Translations under genes and position numbers: made by a program | The notes under the pieces: model-generated | What the model saw: the letters and a program-made list of their open reading frames with translations, nothing else | What the model was told of the DNA's origin: nothing | Database searches by the model: none | From: Phycisphaerales bacterium | GTDB lineage: Bacteria > Planctomycetota > Phycisphaerae > Phycisphaerales > UBA1924 | Reading direction: 5' to 3' | Assembly: GCA_020850415.1 (NCBI GenBank) | Contig: JADZER010000011.1 | Location: 62,001-126,000 of the forward strand | DNA length: 64,000 nucleotides | Shown: in pieces, positions 47,181 to 55,624 of the stretch | Numbering within the stretch: position 1 is the first letter of the stretch | Layout: each line of letters begins with the position of its first letter

Positions 47181-48152
47181 TCATGCCTTGCCGGGGCCCT
47201 CGGTGCTACCCATCGGTCCGGGCGGGGTTGCGGCCCCACTCGATTCGGGGCCGGAGCCCCCCCGGATGCCGAACCGGGCCGCCTCGCCCTCATGCATGAC
47301 ATACCGCTGGCCCCCGATATTCCCCGACCGCACCCGCCTGCCCCACTCGGCGGCGGCGGCGGCGATCTGGGGTCCCAGGTTGAGCAGGGGCTCGGCGAAC
47401 CGGGGCGGGTCGTCGGTCAGGCCAAGGAGGTCCTGAATCACCAGCACCTGCCCGTGGCAGGCGGTGCCCGCGCCGATGCCGATCAGGGGCACGCTGGTCG
47501 ATCGCAGGATCGCCGCCGTCACCTCGTCGGGGACCCCCTCGACCAGCAGCAGCACCGCGCCGGCCTTCTCCAGGGCGACCGCGTCGGCGACCACCCGCTC
47601 GGCGTCGGCGGCGGTGCGTCCGGGGATGCGGTAGCCGCCGGTCAGGGCGACCGTCTGGGGGCGACAGCCGACATGCGCACAGACGGGGATCCCCGCCCGG
47701 GTGAGCTTGGCGACGGTGCTCGCGAACGACGCGTCGCCCTCCAGCTTGACCACATCGGCCAGGCCCTCGGTCATGAACCGGGCCGCGTTCCGCACGGCCT
47801 GTTCGTCGCTTTCGTGGTAGGTGGCAAAGGGCATGTCGCCCATGACGAGGGTGGCGGGGGCGCCTCGTTTGACCGCCGCGGTCATGGCGATGGCGAGGTC
47901 CAGGGGCATGTCCAGGGTGCGGTGCAGGCCGAGGACGACCTGGGCTGCCGAGTCGCCGACGATGATGACCTCGACGCCGCCGCGCTCGAGCCACCGGGCC
48001 ATGGTGGCGTCGTAGGCGGTGAGGCAGGCGAAGCGTTCGCCCCGCTTGCACATCGCCCGGAGCGTCCGGATGGTGACCGGCTTGCGGAGGGTGGGCTCGG
48101 CGGGCGCGGGCCCGCCCTTGGAGGCGTTGGGGTCGGACGGGGAGAGGCTCAC
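47181..48152 (-). CDS. panB: 3-methyl-2-oxobutanoate hydroxymethyltransferase
   Basis: First step of pantothenate synthesis, adding a hydroxymethyl group from methylene-THF to ketoisovalerate. 323 residues. MCKRGERFACLTAYDATMARWL, IIVGDSAAQVVLGLHRTLDM (DS metal site), MGDMPFATYHESDEQAV, VCAHVGCRPQTV and IGIGAGTACHGQVLVIQDLLGL are all PanB landmarks. The start is a GTG at 48152. It is followed by HtrA at 47057. No other pan gene adjoins. Confidence 0.94.
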   Translation of the reverse strand: MSLSPSDPNASKGGPAPAEPTLRKPVTIRTLRAMCKRGERFACLTAYDATMARWLERGGVEVIIVGDSAAQVVLGLHRTLDMPLDLAIAMTAAVKRGAPATLVMGDMPFATYHESDEQAVRNAARFMTEGLADVVKLEGDASFASTVAKLTRAGIPVCAHVGCRPQTVALTGGYRIPGRTAADAERVVADAVALEKAGAVLLLVEGVPDEVTAAILRSTSVPLIGIGAGTACHGQVLVIQDLLGLTDDPPRFAEPLLNLGPQIAAAAAEWGRRVRSGNIGGQRYVMHEGEAARFGIRGGSGPESSGAATPPGPMGSTEGPGKA

Positions 48153-48218
48153 GCCGGAATGCTAGGGCGGGCGGTGCGCACAGACCCCAAACCCGCGGGC
48201 CCCCCTACCATCGCCCCG

Positions 48219-50174
48219 ATGTCGGTCCTCAGCGCAGCCAATGTCCACTACACGATCGGCGACAGGGTCATCCTGTCCGGGGCATCGCTCGCCGTCGAGG
48301 CGGGCGACCGGATCGGCGTGGTCGGGCGGAACGGGTCGGGCAAGTCCACCCTCCTTCGCATGCTCGCGGGGGTGCTCAGCCCCGACACGGGCTCGATCAG
48401 CCGCCAGCGGAACACCCGTGTGGGGTACCTGTCCCAGGAGCCGGACCTCCGGCCCGGGCGGACGCTGCGGGACGAGGCGGAGACCGCCTTCGGCGAGCTG
48501 CACGCCCTGCACGAGCAGCTGCACGGCATTTTCCATGACATGGCCGAGGCCGGGGGCGAGGCGCTCGAGCGGCTGATGCGTCGGCAGGACGACCTGGAGC
48601 GTCGGATCGAGGCGGCCGGGGGGTACGCCATCGGGCACAAGATCGACGCGGTCCTCCACGGCCTGGGGTTCACTGACGCGCAGTTCACGGTCCCGGTCGA
48701 GGGCCTGAGCGGGGGGCAGCGGGCGCGGCTGGCGCTGGCCAAGCTGCTGCTCGACGAGCCGGATGTGCTGCTGCTCGACGAGCCGACGAACCACCTCGAT
48801 ATCGACGGGCGTCTGTGGCTGGAGGACTTCCTGACGGCGGAGTTCAAGGGCGCGGTGATCATCATCTCCCACGACCGCCGGCTGCTGGACAATGTGGTCA
48901 CGCGGATCGAGGAGGTCGAGCAGGGCCGGCTGATCGACTACCCGGGGAACTACGCCAAGTTCCGCCAGCTGCGCGAAGAGCGGCGCCTGGCCCAGCTGCG
49001 TGCCTACGAGAACCAGCAGACCAAGTTCCGCCAGGAGGAGGCGTACATCCGCAAGTACAAGGCTGGGCAGCGGGCCAAGCAGGCCCGCGGGCGCGAGAGC
49101 CGCCTGGAGCGCGAGAAGGAGGCGTCGACGCTCGAGCGCCCCGTCGAGCTCGGCGCGTTCGCGTTCGAGCTGCCCAGGGCCGAGCGGGCGGGCGACATCG
49201 TCGTCAGCGTCCGCGAGCTGCGCAAGGCCTACCCCCTGGAGGACGGGTCGCAGAAGCTGCTGTTCGAAGACCTTTCGCTCTCGATCGGGCGCGGCGAGCG
49301 GTGGGCGATCGTGGGACCGAACGGCGCGGGCAAGACCACCGTCGTGCGGGCGATGCTCGGGGAGATGGAGCCCGACGCCGGATCGGTCAAGCTCGGCAGC
49401 AATGTCAGGATCGGCTACTTCCGCCAGAGCCACGAGCAGATCGAGCCCGAGAAGCAGGTCTTCCGCTACCTCCAGGATGTCATCCGCCGGGAGAACCCCG
49501 GCTCGATGATGAGCGAGCAGGCGGCGCGGGACCTCGCGGGGGCGTTCCTGTTCTCCGGCGCCGAGCAGGAGAAGGAGCTGGGCGTCCTCAGCGGCGGGGA
49601 GCGGGCCCGGGCGGTGCTCGCCGGCCTGATGGCCAGCGCCAAGAACCTGCTCGTGCTCGACGAGCCGACCAACCACCTCGATATCCTCAGCGCCGAGCGG
49701 CTCGAGGAGTCGCTGGGGTGCGAGGGCGGGTTCGAGGGCACGCTGATCCTGATCAGCCACGACCGGGCCCTGATCGACGCGACCTGCGACCATCTGCTCC
49801 TGCTCGACGGCAAGGGCAACGCTGAGGTCTACTTCGGCAACTACTCGCAGTGGCGCGATCACAAGGCCCGGCAGGCCTCGGGCGCGGCCTCCCGCCCGTA
49901 CGCGGCCCCCGGCGCCAGGCCGGGCACGCCCGCTCCGACGCCCAAGCCCAAGGACAAGGACAAGTCCAAGAGCCGCTTCTCGTGGATGCGATTGGAACAG
50001 ATCGAAGCGCGGATGGGCGAGATCCAGGCGGAGATCGCCGGCCTCGACGAGCGGCTCGCCGATGCCGAGCTGTGGAAGGATGGCGCGAGGGCCGGCAAGA
50101 CCCGCGACGCCCGCGATCGCCTCGGCGCCGAGCTCGAGGAGCTCGAGGTCGAGTGGCTTCGCAAGTCGGAGTGA
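48219..50174 (+). CDS. ABC-F family ATPase
   Basis: A soluble duplicated ABC protein of 651 residues that acts on ribosomes (translation factor or antibiotic protection type). The first cassette has VGRNGSGKSTLLRMLAG, LSGGQRARLALAKLL and LLLDEPTNHLDID; the second GPNGAGKTTVVRAM, LSGGERARAVLAGL and LVLDEPTNHLDIL. The linker between them is basic and helical (YKAGQRAKQARGRESRLERE). After the second cassette comes a Pro/Lys linker and a coiled coil (MRLEQIEARMGEIQAEIAGL), as in Uup. ATG at 48219. Confidence 0.93.
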   Translation: MSVLSAANVHYTIGDRVILSGASLAVEAGDRIGVVGRNGSGKSTLLRMLAGVLSPDTGSISRQRNTRVGYLSQEPDLRPGRTLRDEAETAFGELHALHEQLHGIFHDMAEAGGEALERLMRRQDDLERRIEAAGGYAIGHKIDAVLHGLGFTDAQFTVPVEGLSGGQRARLALAKLLLDEPDVLLLDEPTNHLDIDGRLWLEDFLTAEFKGAVIIISHDRRLLDNVVTRIEEVEQGRLIDYPGNYAKFRQLREERRLAQLRAYENQQTKFRQEEAYIRKYKAGQRAKQARGRESRLEREKEASTLERPVELGAFAFELPRAERAGDIVVSVRELRKAYPLEDGSQKLLFEDLSLSIGRGERWAIVGPNGAGKTTVVRAMLGEMEPDAGSVKLGSNVRIGYFRQSHEQIEPEKQVFRYLQDVIRRENPGSMMSEQAARDLAGAFLFSGAEQEKELGVLSGGERARAVLAGLMASAKNLLVLDEPTNHLDILSAERLEESLGCEGGFEGTLILISHDRALIDATCDHLLLLDGKGNAEVYFGNYSQWRDHKARQASGAASRPYAAPGARPGTPAPTPKPKDKDKSKSRFSWMRLEQIEARMGEIQAEIAGLDERLADAELWKDGARAGKTRDARDRLGAELEELEVEWLRKSE

Positions 50175-50203
50175 TCGGCGCACGCGCCCTCTCGGAGCCT
50201 GCC

Positions 50204-50596
50204 ATGCACGGCCCTGCGCAAGACCAGCCCGCACCGACCGATGCCCCGGCCACGCCGGCGCAGGCCCCGCCGTCCGCCGCGCCGACCATCAAGCCGACCA
50301 TCGAGCCCGACGGCTTCGAGGTGTACAACCGCGTCGCCGAGACGGTCGGGCTAGTGCCGAACCTGCGCCTGAAAGACAACCTCGTCCAGCTCGGGGCGGT
50401 CGTGGTCGGTGTGATTCTCGGGGCCGGCGCCGGGGCGGCGTTCGCCCGGTCCCGGGGCGGGGCGGGGTCCGAGCTACTGATCGGCGCGGGGGCCGGTGCG
50501 CTGCTGGGCTTCATCGTGTTCGGCGTGCTCAGCGGCGTCGTCCTCATGGTGGTCGGTTGGGTGCGCGCCCTCAAGGGGTGGCGGAAGCAGAAGTAG
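50204..50596 (+). CDS. Small two-helix membrane protein
   Basis: A 130-residue protein I do not recognise. A Pro/Ala-rich N-terminus of about 40 residues is followed by two TM helices: LGAVVVGVILGAGAGAAFA (about 63-81) and LLIGAGAGALLGFIVFGVLSGVVLMVVGW read as one or two segments (about 91-117). The motif VYNRVAETVGLVPNLRLKDNL lies before them. The Gly-rich helices suggest helix packing. It lies between the ABC-F and EamA genes, 29 bases from each roughly. Confidence 0.65.
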   Translation: MHGPAQDQPAPTDAPATPAQAPPSAAPTIKPTIEPDGFEVYNRVAETVGLVPNLRLKDNLVQLGAVVVGVILGAGAGAAFARSRGGAGSELLIGAGAGALLGFIVFGVLSGVVLMVVGWVRALKGWRKQK

Positions 50597-50624
50597 ACCC
50601 CGGCATCACGGGGCAGGACCAGGC

Positions 50625-51530
50625 ATGAACCGGGCATCCCTGCGGGCCGATGGCATCCTCCTGTTCGTGGCGGCGATCTGGGGATCGGGCTTCATCGCCC
50701 AGGCCGTCGCCGCCAAGACGATGGGCCCGCTGACCTTCAACTGCCTGCGCTACTTCGTCGGGTTCGCCCTGCTGGTGGTGTTCCTCGCCAAGCCGGGGCG
50801 GTGGAGGCCGGGCGGGCGCGAGCTGGCCGGGGGGCTGGTGCTCGGCGTCATCATGACCGGGGCGGCGTTCCTGCAGCAGCGCGGGGTGCCCGAGACGACC
50901 GCGGCCCGGGCGGGCTTTTTCACGGGGCTCTATGTGCTGCTGGTTCCCGTGGTCGGCCTGGCGCTGGGCCAGCGCGCGGGCGCCTCCCACATCGCGGGGG
51001 CATCGGTCGCCGCCGTCGGCCTGTGGCTGCTCTCGGGTGATGTCTCCGGCGGCCTCAACCCCGGCGACCCGTACATCATCGCGTGCGCCGGCCTCTGGGC
51101 GGTCCATGTCGCGCTCACCGGGAAGCTCGCCCCGCAGGCCGACGCCCTGCGCCTGGCGGCGGTGCAGTTCGTTACCGTGTTCGTGCTCTCGGGGGCGATC
51201 GCCCTGGCCCTGCCGGGCGAGCGGGCCCAGTTCCCGACGGTCCCTGCCGGCCTGCTCCCGATGCTCTACAGCGGCGTGTTCGTGATCGGCGTCGCGTTCA
51301 CGCTGCAGATCGTCGGTCAGCGGCGATCCCCGCCGACCCACGCCGCGGTGATCATGAGCATGGAGGCGGTCTTCGCGGCGTTCTTCGGTCTGGTGCTGCT
51401 CGGGGAGGGGCTCAACCGGGGCGAGCTGCTGGGGTGCGGCCTGATGCTCGCGGGGTGCCTGCTCGGCCAGCTGTGGCCGCACAAGCGGACACCCGCGGAG
51501 CTGGCGGAGCTGCGGGACCCTGTGCGCTAA
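50625..51530 (+). CDS. EamA/DMT-family transporter
   Basis: A 301-residue membrane protein with ten TM helices in two EamA repeats. The first repeat has ILLFVAAIWGSGFIAQAVAA and FLQQRGVPETTAARAGFFTG, the second GLWAVHVALTGKLAPQADAL and IIGV-like pieces with AAVIMSMEAVFAAFFGLVLLG. Such proteins export amino acids or metabolites. Substrate unknown. ATG at 50625, 28 bases after the preceding stop. Convergent with the thioredoxin-like gene. Confidence 0.88.
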   Translation: MNRASLRADGILLFVAAIWGSGFIAQAVAAKTMGPLTFNCLRYFVGFALLVVFLAKPGRWRPGGRELAGGLVLGVIMTGAAFLQQRGVPETTAARAGFFTGLYVLLVPVVGLALGQRAGASHIAGASVAAVGLWLLSGDVSGGLNPGDPYIIACAGLWAVHVALTGKLAPQADALRLAAVQFVTVFVLSGAIALALPGERAQFPTVPAGLLPMLYSGVFVIGVAFTLQIVGQRRSPPTHAAVIMSMEAVFAAFFGLVLLGEGLNRGELLGCGLMLAGCLLGQLWPHKRTPAELAELRDPVR

Positions 51531-51553
51531 AGGCCCTCCCTGGGCGGTGTCGG

Positions 51554-52555
51554 TCAGCCCTTGGCGAGCAGGTGCTCGAGCGCGGCGCGGTAGTGGCCGG
51601 CGGCGCCCTCGATATCGCCGCGTGACTCGAGGAGCCTGCCGAGGTAGTAGTGTGCCCGCTCGGGGTCGGGGTTGAGCTTGAGGGCGTCGGTGAGCAGTCG
51701 CTCGGCCTCGTCCATATCGCCGCGCTCGAAGCACACGATGCCCTTGATCTGCTGCGCACGGCGGTGGTTCGGCTGCGCGGCGAGCACCTCGGCCACCAGC
51801 GCTTCGGCCCCGTCGAGGTCGCGGAGTGCCAGGTCGAGGTCGGCGAGGTCCAGGAGGATCTCGTGGTCGCCCGGGTCCTGCTCGCGGGCCTTCTCCAGCT
51901 CGGCCTTGGCGGTGTCGAGCAGCCCCTTCTCGCGCATGGAGCGGGCGAGGGCCCGGTGGGCGGAGGCCAGGCTCTTGGGCGTCCCGCCGGTGGGTGTGGT
52001 CTTGAGCTGCTCGTCCAGCGCGGCGTCGGAGAGCTCGCCGAGGGTGTGCCGGATGTACGCCTCCAGCTCGTGCTTGTACTTGCCGCTGTGCAGGCTGATC
52101 ACATGCGCCAGGCGGCCCTCCTTGTCGACGACGATCGTCGTGGGGAGCACGATCAGGCCGAGCTTGCCGTAGAAGGACCTGTCGGCGTCGAAGGCGAGGG
52201 GCGCGGTGACCGCTCGCTCGGCCCGGAAGCTCTCGAAGTAGCTGCGCTGGATGACATCGGCGGTGACCTGCACCAATCGCAGGGACTCGCCCCCGACGGC
52301 CTGGCACACTTCGAAGGACTCGAGGGAGGCCAGCTCGGATCTGCGCTGCTCGGCGGAGAGGCAGACGATGACCACCGTCGAGCCCTTGAGCGTCTCGCTG
52401 TCGACCACGGACCCGTCGAGGGTCGGGAGGCGGTACGCGGGGACGGGCTCACCCTTCTTGACATTCCGGAGGTCGTCGGCCCCGGCGTCGGGCGAGAGCC
52501 CCAGCAAGGCGGCCGACACGACGATTGCTCGCACTACCCAGTTTCTGACGGACAT
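51554..52555 (-). CDS. Secreted thioredoxin-like/TPR protein without CXXC
   Basis: A 333-residue exported protein at the end of the multihaem operon. After a signal peptide comes a TlpA/AhpC-like thioredoxin fold (about 30-165: GEPVPAYRLPTLDGSVVDSE, VLPTTIVVDKEGRLAHV), but the usual CXXC place reads VIVCLSAEQRRSELA with only one cysteine, so it is not a normal disulfide enzyme. From about residue 195 three to four TPR units follow (ARSMREKGLLDTAKAELEKA, LDLALRDLDGAEALVAEVLA, FERGDMDEAERLLTDALKLN). AAGGAG precedes the ATG. A scaffold or assembly role for the cytochromes is a guess. Confidence 0.8.
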   Translation of the reverse strand: MSVRNWVVRAIVVSAALLGLSPDAGADDLRNVKKGEPVPAYRLPTLDGSVVDSETLKGSTVVIVCLSAEQRRSELASLESFEVCQAVGGESLRLVQVTADVIQRSYFESFRAERAVTAPLAFDADRSFYGKLGLIVLPTTIVVDKEGRLAHVISLHSGKYKHELEAYIRHTLGELSDAALDEQLKTTPTGGTPKSLASAHRALARSMREKGLLDTAKAELEKAREQDPGDHEILLDLADLDLALRDLDGAEALVAEVLAAQPNHRRAQQIKGIVCFERGDMDEAERLLTDALKLNPDPERAHYYLGRLLESRGDIEGAAGHYRAALEHLLAKG

Positions 52556-52600
52556 GGCTCGCTCCTTGGCGTTCCCCGCGCCGGTGCGCGGGGGCGGTCG

Positions 52601-54088
52601 TTACTTCTTCTTGTTCCGACGGTCTCCCGGGTTGGCCCCGTTCTCGATCCGGTCCCCGGGGACGAGGTCCGAGCCGTCCCAGGCCTGCTCGGGCTCGATC
52701 TCGGGATACTCCAGCGGCTTGACCCGGTTGTACTCGAACACCTGGTGGCACCCGGCGGCGCACCGGCCCCCGTCGTCGAGGGGCTCGTACTTGATCGGCA
52801 GCAGCCAGCCGGCGGGGCCGAAGGGGATGCTGTCGCGGATGTGCTTGTCGCGGCTCGCGGCGTGGGCGTCGTGGCAGACATTGCACGACCTGCCCTTCTC
52901 GTCGTTATTGACATGCACATAGTGCAGGTTCGTGGCGCCATTGCGGAACCCGGTGGCCGAGTCGGTCTGGGAGAGGAGGACCAGGGCGCTGTCGTGGCAG
53001 GAGAAGCACAGCGCGTAGGTCGACTCGGCGAAGGGGTAGTAGAGGTCGGAGGGGTACTCGTTGGTGAGCAGCCTCCGGTTGCCCCCGCCGTGGATCTCGT
53101 GGCACTCGGCGCAGCCGCGCTCGGTGATGGCCCCGTGGAGGCTGGCGCCGCCCTCGATCAGCTCTTTCATGTTGATCAGGTGCGAGCCGTCGGCCATCTC
53201 GACCGCCTCGTTGTGGCACTCGAAGCAGAGCTGCTGGACATCCTGCTTGAGCAGGGCGGCGTGGTCGCTCGCGTGGGCGTCGTGGCAGTTCAGGCAGGAG
53301 CGGTTGCTGGTGACGGCCTCGTGCCGCACCGAGGCGTTGTGGGCCGTTGCGGCGATGTCCGCGTGGCACCCCTCGCAGAGCGTCTGGGCCTTCTCGACGA
53401 GGATGGCGGGGTTGTCGGTCGCGTGCGGGTCGTGGCAGACGCGGCAGTCGCCCAGGACCGGCTGGTGGACGACCGGGGCCGCGTCGATCTCCAGGCCGGT
53501 CCGGACATGGCATCGCAGGCACAGGTCCCGGCCCTCGGCGTTGAGGAGCTTGGGCAGCTGCGAGCTGTGGGGCTGGTGGCAGGCCCCGCACGCCCCCACC
53601 GAGGCCGGCCCGTGGACCTCGTCGTGCGCGCCGGTCATGTCCTCGTGGCACGAGGAGCAGGCGTCCACATAGCGCTCGCCGCGGAGCAGGCGGGTGCCGT
53701 GCCCGCCGTGCGGGTTGTGGCAGGAGAGGCAGTCGCCCTCTTTGAAGGGGGCGTGGGTGTAGGGCGCTTCGATGGTCTCGGGGATGTGGCAGAGCGCGCA
53801 CATGCCCTCCCGCTCGCTGAGGAAGCGGTAGGTGTGCTGCTCGGGGTCGGTCAGCTCGTGGCAGCCGTCACAGCCGTTGACGCGGAGGGGGCCGTGGAGG
53901 TACGGGAAGTCCTTGACCCCGGGGTGGCACTCGGCGGTGACGCAGCCCGCCCGGGGGACATCGAACTTCGGCGCGGGGGCTGTCGAGCCGGTGGCGTCGA
54001 GCACCTGAGGCTGGGCGAGCGCGCCGGGCGCCACGACCGCCAGAGCGGCGAGCAGCAGGGCGAGCCTTGGGTGGAGGCGGTCTCTCAC
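52601..54088 (-). CDS. Secreted 15-haem-motif multihaem cytochrome c
   Basis: A 495-residue exported cytochrome. A signal peptide (ending GALAQ) is followed by 15 haem motifs: CX4CH first (CVTAECH), then 13 CXXCH (CDGCH, CALCH, CLSCH, CSSCH, CGACH, CLRCH, CRVCH, CEGCH, CLNCH, CFECH, CAECH, CFSCH, CNVCH), and CX3CH last (CAAGCH). Many are of the doubled CXXCH type with a following DPHA or DAHA. No catalytic domain is visible, so electron transfer is the likely role. The GTG start overlaps the stop of the upstream gene (GTGA) with GAGGAGG upstream. Paralogue of the gene at 54085. Confidence 0.9.
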   Translation of the reverse strand: MRDRLHPRLALLLAALAVVAPGALAQPQVLDATGSTAPAPKFDVPRAGCVTAECHPGVKDFPYLHGPLRVNGCDGCHELTDPEQHTYRFLSEREGMCALCHIPETIEAPYTHAPFKEGDCLSCHNPHGGHGTRLLRGERYVDACSSCHEDMTGAHDEVHGPASVGACGACHQPHSSQLPKLLNAEGRDLCLRCHVRTGLEIDAAPVVHQPVLGDCRVCHDPHATDNPAILVEKAQTLCEGCHADIAATAHNASVRHEAVTSNRSCLNCHDAHASDHAALLKQDVQQLCFECHNEAVEMADGSHLINMKELIEGGASLHGAITERGCAECHEIHGGGNRRLLTNEYPSDLYYPFAESTYALCFSCHDSALVLLSQTDSATGFRNGATNLHYVHVNNDEKGRSCNVCHDAHAASRDKHIRDSIPFGPAGWLLPIKYEPLDDGGRCAAGCHQVFEYNRVKPLEYPEIEPEQAWDGSDLVPGDRIENGANPGDRRNKKK

Positions 54089-55614
54089 GGCGAACCTCCT
54101 CGGGGTTGTCCGGCGATGCCGCCGGGGCGGCGGCTGTAGGCGATCGGCTCGTGGCAGCCGGGCGAGCATGTCCCGCCGTCGGGGGTGATGACGAAGTTCA
54201 TCGGCGTCTCCCACTGGGAGCCCTGGTACCGGATGGTCTCGACGACGAGCCGCTCGCCCGCCCCCGCGTGCACGGCGTGGCAGTCGGCGCAGCCGCCGGA
54301 CTTCTCCCCGGCCCGCAGGTGGGCGGCGTGGAGGTTCGTGTCCCCATCGCGGAAGAATGTCGCCCCGGCCATGTCCGCCATGCCCTTGTCGTGGCAGGCG
54401 AAGCAGAGCGCGTAGTTCTGGAGGTTGAACGGCCCGGGCAGCACCCGGGGGTCGATCTCGTTGAGCAGCCTGGCGTGCTGGGCGCCGTGCATGCTGTGGC
54501 AGGCGCTGCACTCGCCGATGGTCACCGCGCCGTGCTCCAGCGCGGCCTCCGCCAGCTCCGGGCCGATCGCCTTGACCTCCCGGCCGTCGGCGGCCTGCAC
54601 CGGCTCGTCGTGGCACGAAAGGCACAGCCGGCGCTGCTCGTCCCGCAGCATGGCGTGGCGCTCCGACGCGTGGGGCTCGTGGCAGGTGACGCACTGCTGG
54701 CCCTGCATCACCGCGTCGTGCGAGACCAGCGCGCCGGAGACCTGGGCCCCGACATCCTCGTGACAGGTCACGCACAGCTCCCGGGGCTGGGCGGCCAGCA
54801 GCCCCGCCGCGGCGCCCGCGTGGGCGTCGTGGCACGCGAGGCAGGAGCCATCGACGGCGCCGTGCGTGTGTGCCCCGGTCTCGACGGCCAGCACCACGGG
54901 GGCGTGGCAGAGGCGGCAGTTCTCGGGGACCGGCCCGCCGAGGAGCATCCGCTGGTTGTCGGCCCCGTGGGGGTCGTGGCACTCGGCGCAGCGGTCGGCG
55001 CCGTAGGGCTCGTGGGCGAAGGCCCCCCTGTCCCGGGGGTGGCATCGCTCGCAGGTCTCCCCGACGGTCGTCGCGACGAGCAGCGAGGGCGAATCGGAGC
55101 CGTGCGGGTCGTGGCAGGCCAGGCAGGCCTCGTCGCTCATGGCCTTGTGCTGAAAGGCGTGGTGGGCGCCGGTCGTGTGGCACGAGGTGCAGGCGTTCTC
55201 CACCGACGCGAGCTGAGGGTAGATATGCCCGCCCTGGTCTGCGCCGTGGCACTCCTCGCAGGCGCCGTCGGCGAAGGTGCGGTGGACATGGCCGCGCTCG
55301 CCCATGGGGCCGTGGCACTCGGCCGACGCGCAGCCGTCGGCGAAGGTCACAACGGTCGTGGGGCGCGGCGCCGGCTGGACAGGCTGGGCCGGCTGGAGCG
55401 GCGCGGGCGTCTGTGCCACCGATGGGGGCGCCGCGGGCGGGGGGCTCTGCGGGGGCGCGGGACGGCCCCGGATCAGCACCGCCCCGACCGCGCCGACCAC
55501 AACCACCGCCAACCCCGCCAGCGCGGCGATCCCCACGCGCCGGAGCTTCCGGGAGCGGGGCCGCGCCGGCCGTTTGGTCCGGGGTTGACGGGGTTTGCGG
55601 GGCTTGCGGGTCAT
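54085..55614 (-). CDS. Membrane-anchored 15-haem-motif multihaem cytochrome c
   Basis: A 509-residue cytochrome with a very basic N-terminus, an uncleaved-looking TM anchor (about residues 28-48, GIAALAGLAVVVVGAVGAVLI) and a Pro/Ala/Gln linker. The haem motifs are CX4CH (CASAECH), 13 CXXCH (CEECH, CTSCH, CLACH, CERCH, CAECH, CRLCH, CLACH, CVTCH, CVTCH, CLSCH, CSACH, CFACH, CADCH) and a last CX3CH (CSPGCH). The order matches the next gene exactly, and NLHAAHLRAGEKSGG lines up with its NLHYVHVNNDEKGRS. It would hold electrons near the outer face of the inner membrane. ATG at 55614. Confidence 0.9.
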   Translation of the reverse strand: MTRKPRKPRQPRTKRPARPRSRKLRRVGIAALAGLAVVVVGAVGAVLIRGRPAPPQSPPPAAPPSVAQTPAPLQPAQPVQPAPRPTTVVTFADGCASAECHGPMGERGHVHRTFADGACEECHGADQGGHIYPQLASVENACTSCHTTGAHHAFQHKAMSDEACLACHDPHGSDSPSLLVATTVGETCERCHPRDRGAFAHEPYGADRCAECHDPHGADNQRMLLGGPVPENCRLCHAPVVLAVETGAHTHGAVDGSCLACHDAHAGAAAGLLAAQPRELCVTCHEDVGAQVSGALVSHDAVMQGQQCVTCHEPHASERHAMLRDEQRRLCLSCHDEPVQAADGREVKAIGPELAEAALEHGAVTIGECSACHSMHGAQHARLLNEIDPRVLPGPFNLQNYALCFACHDKGMADMAGATFFRDGDTNLHAAHLRAGEKSGGCADCHAVHAGAGERLVVETIRYQGSQWETPMNFVITPDGGTCSPGCHEPIAYSRRPGGIAGQPRGGSP

Positions 55615-55624
55615 CTGTTGCGTC

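Noticed and set aside
46080..48218. A 713-codon N-terminal extension of the ABC-F frame
   Set aside because: The upstream part is antisense to htrA and panB; conserved ABC-F sequence starts at the ATG at 48219.
50595..50616. A possible third copy of the 46-base repeat (AGACCCCGGCAT)
   Set aside because: Only 12 bases match and the left block is absent; this can occur by chance in GC-rich DNA.
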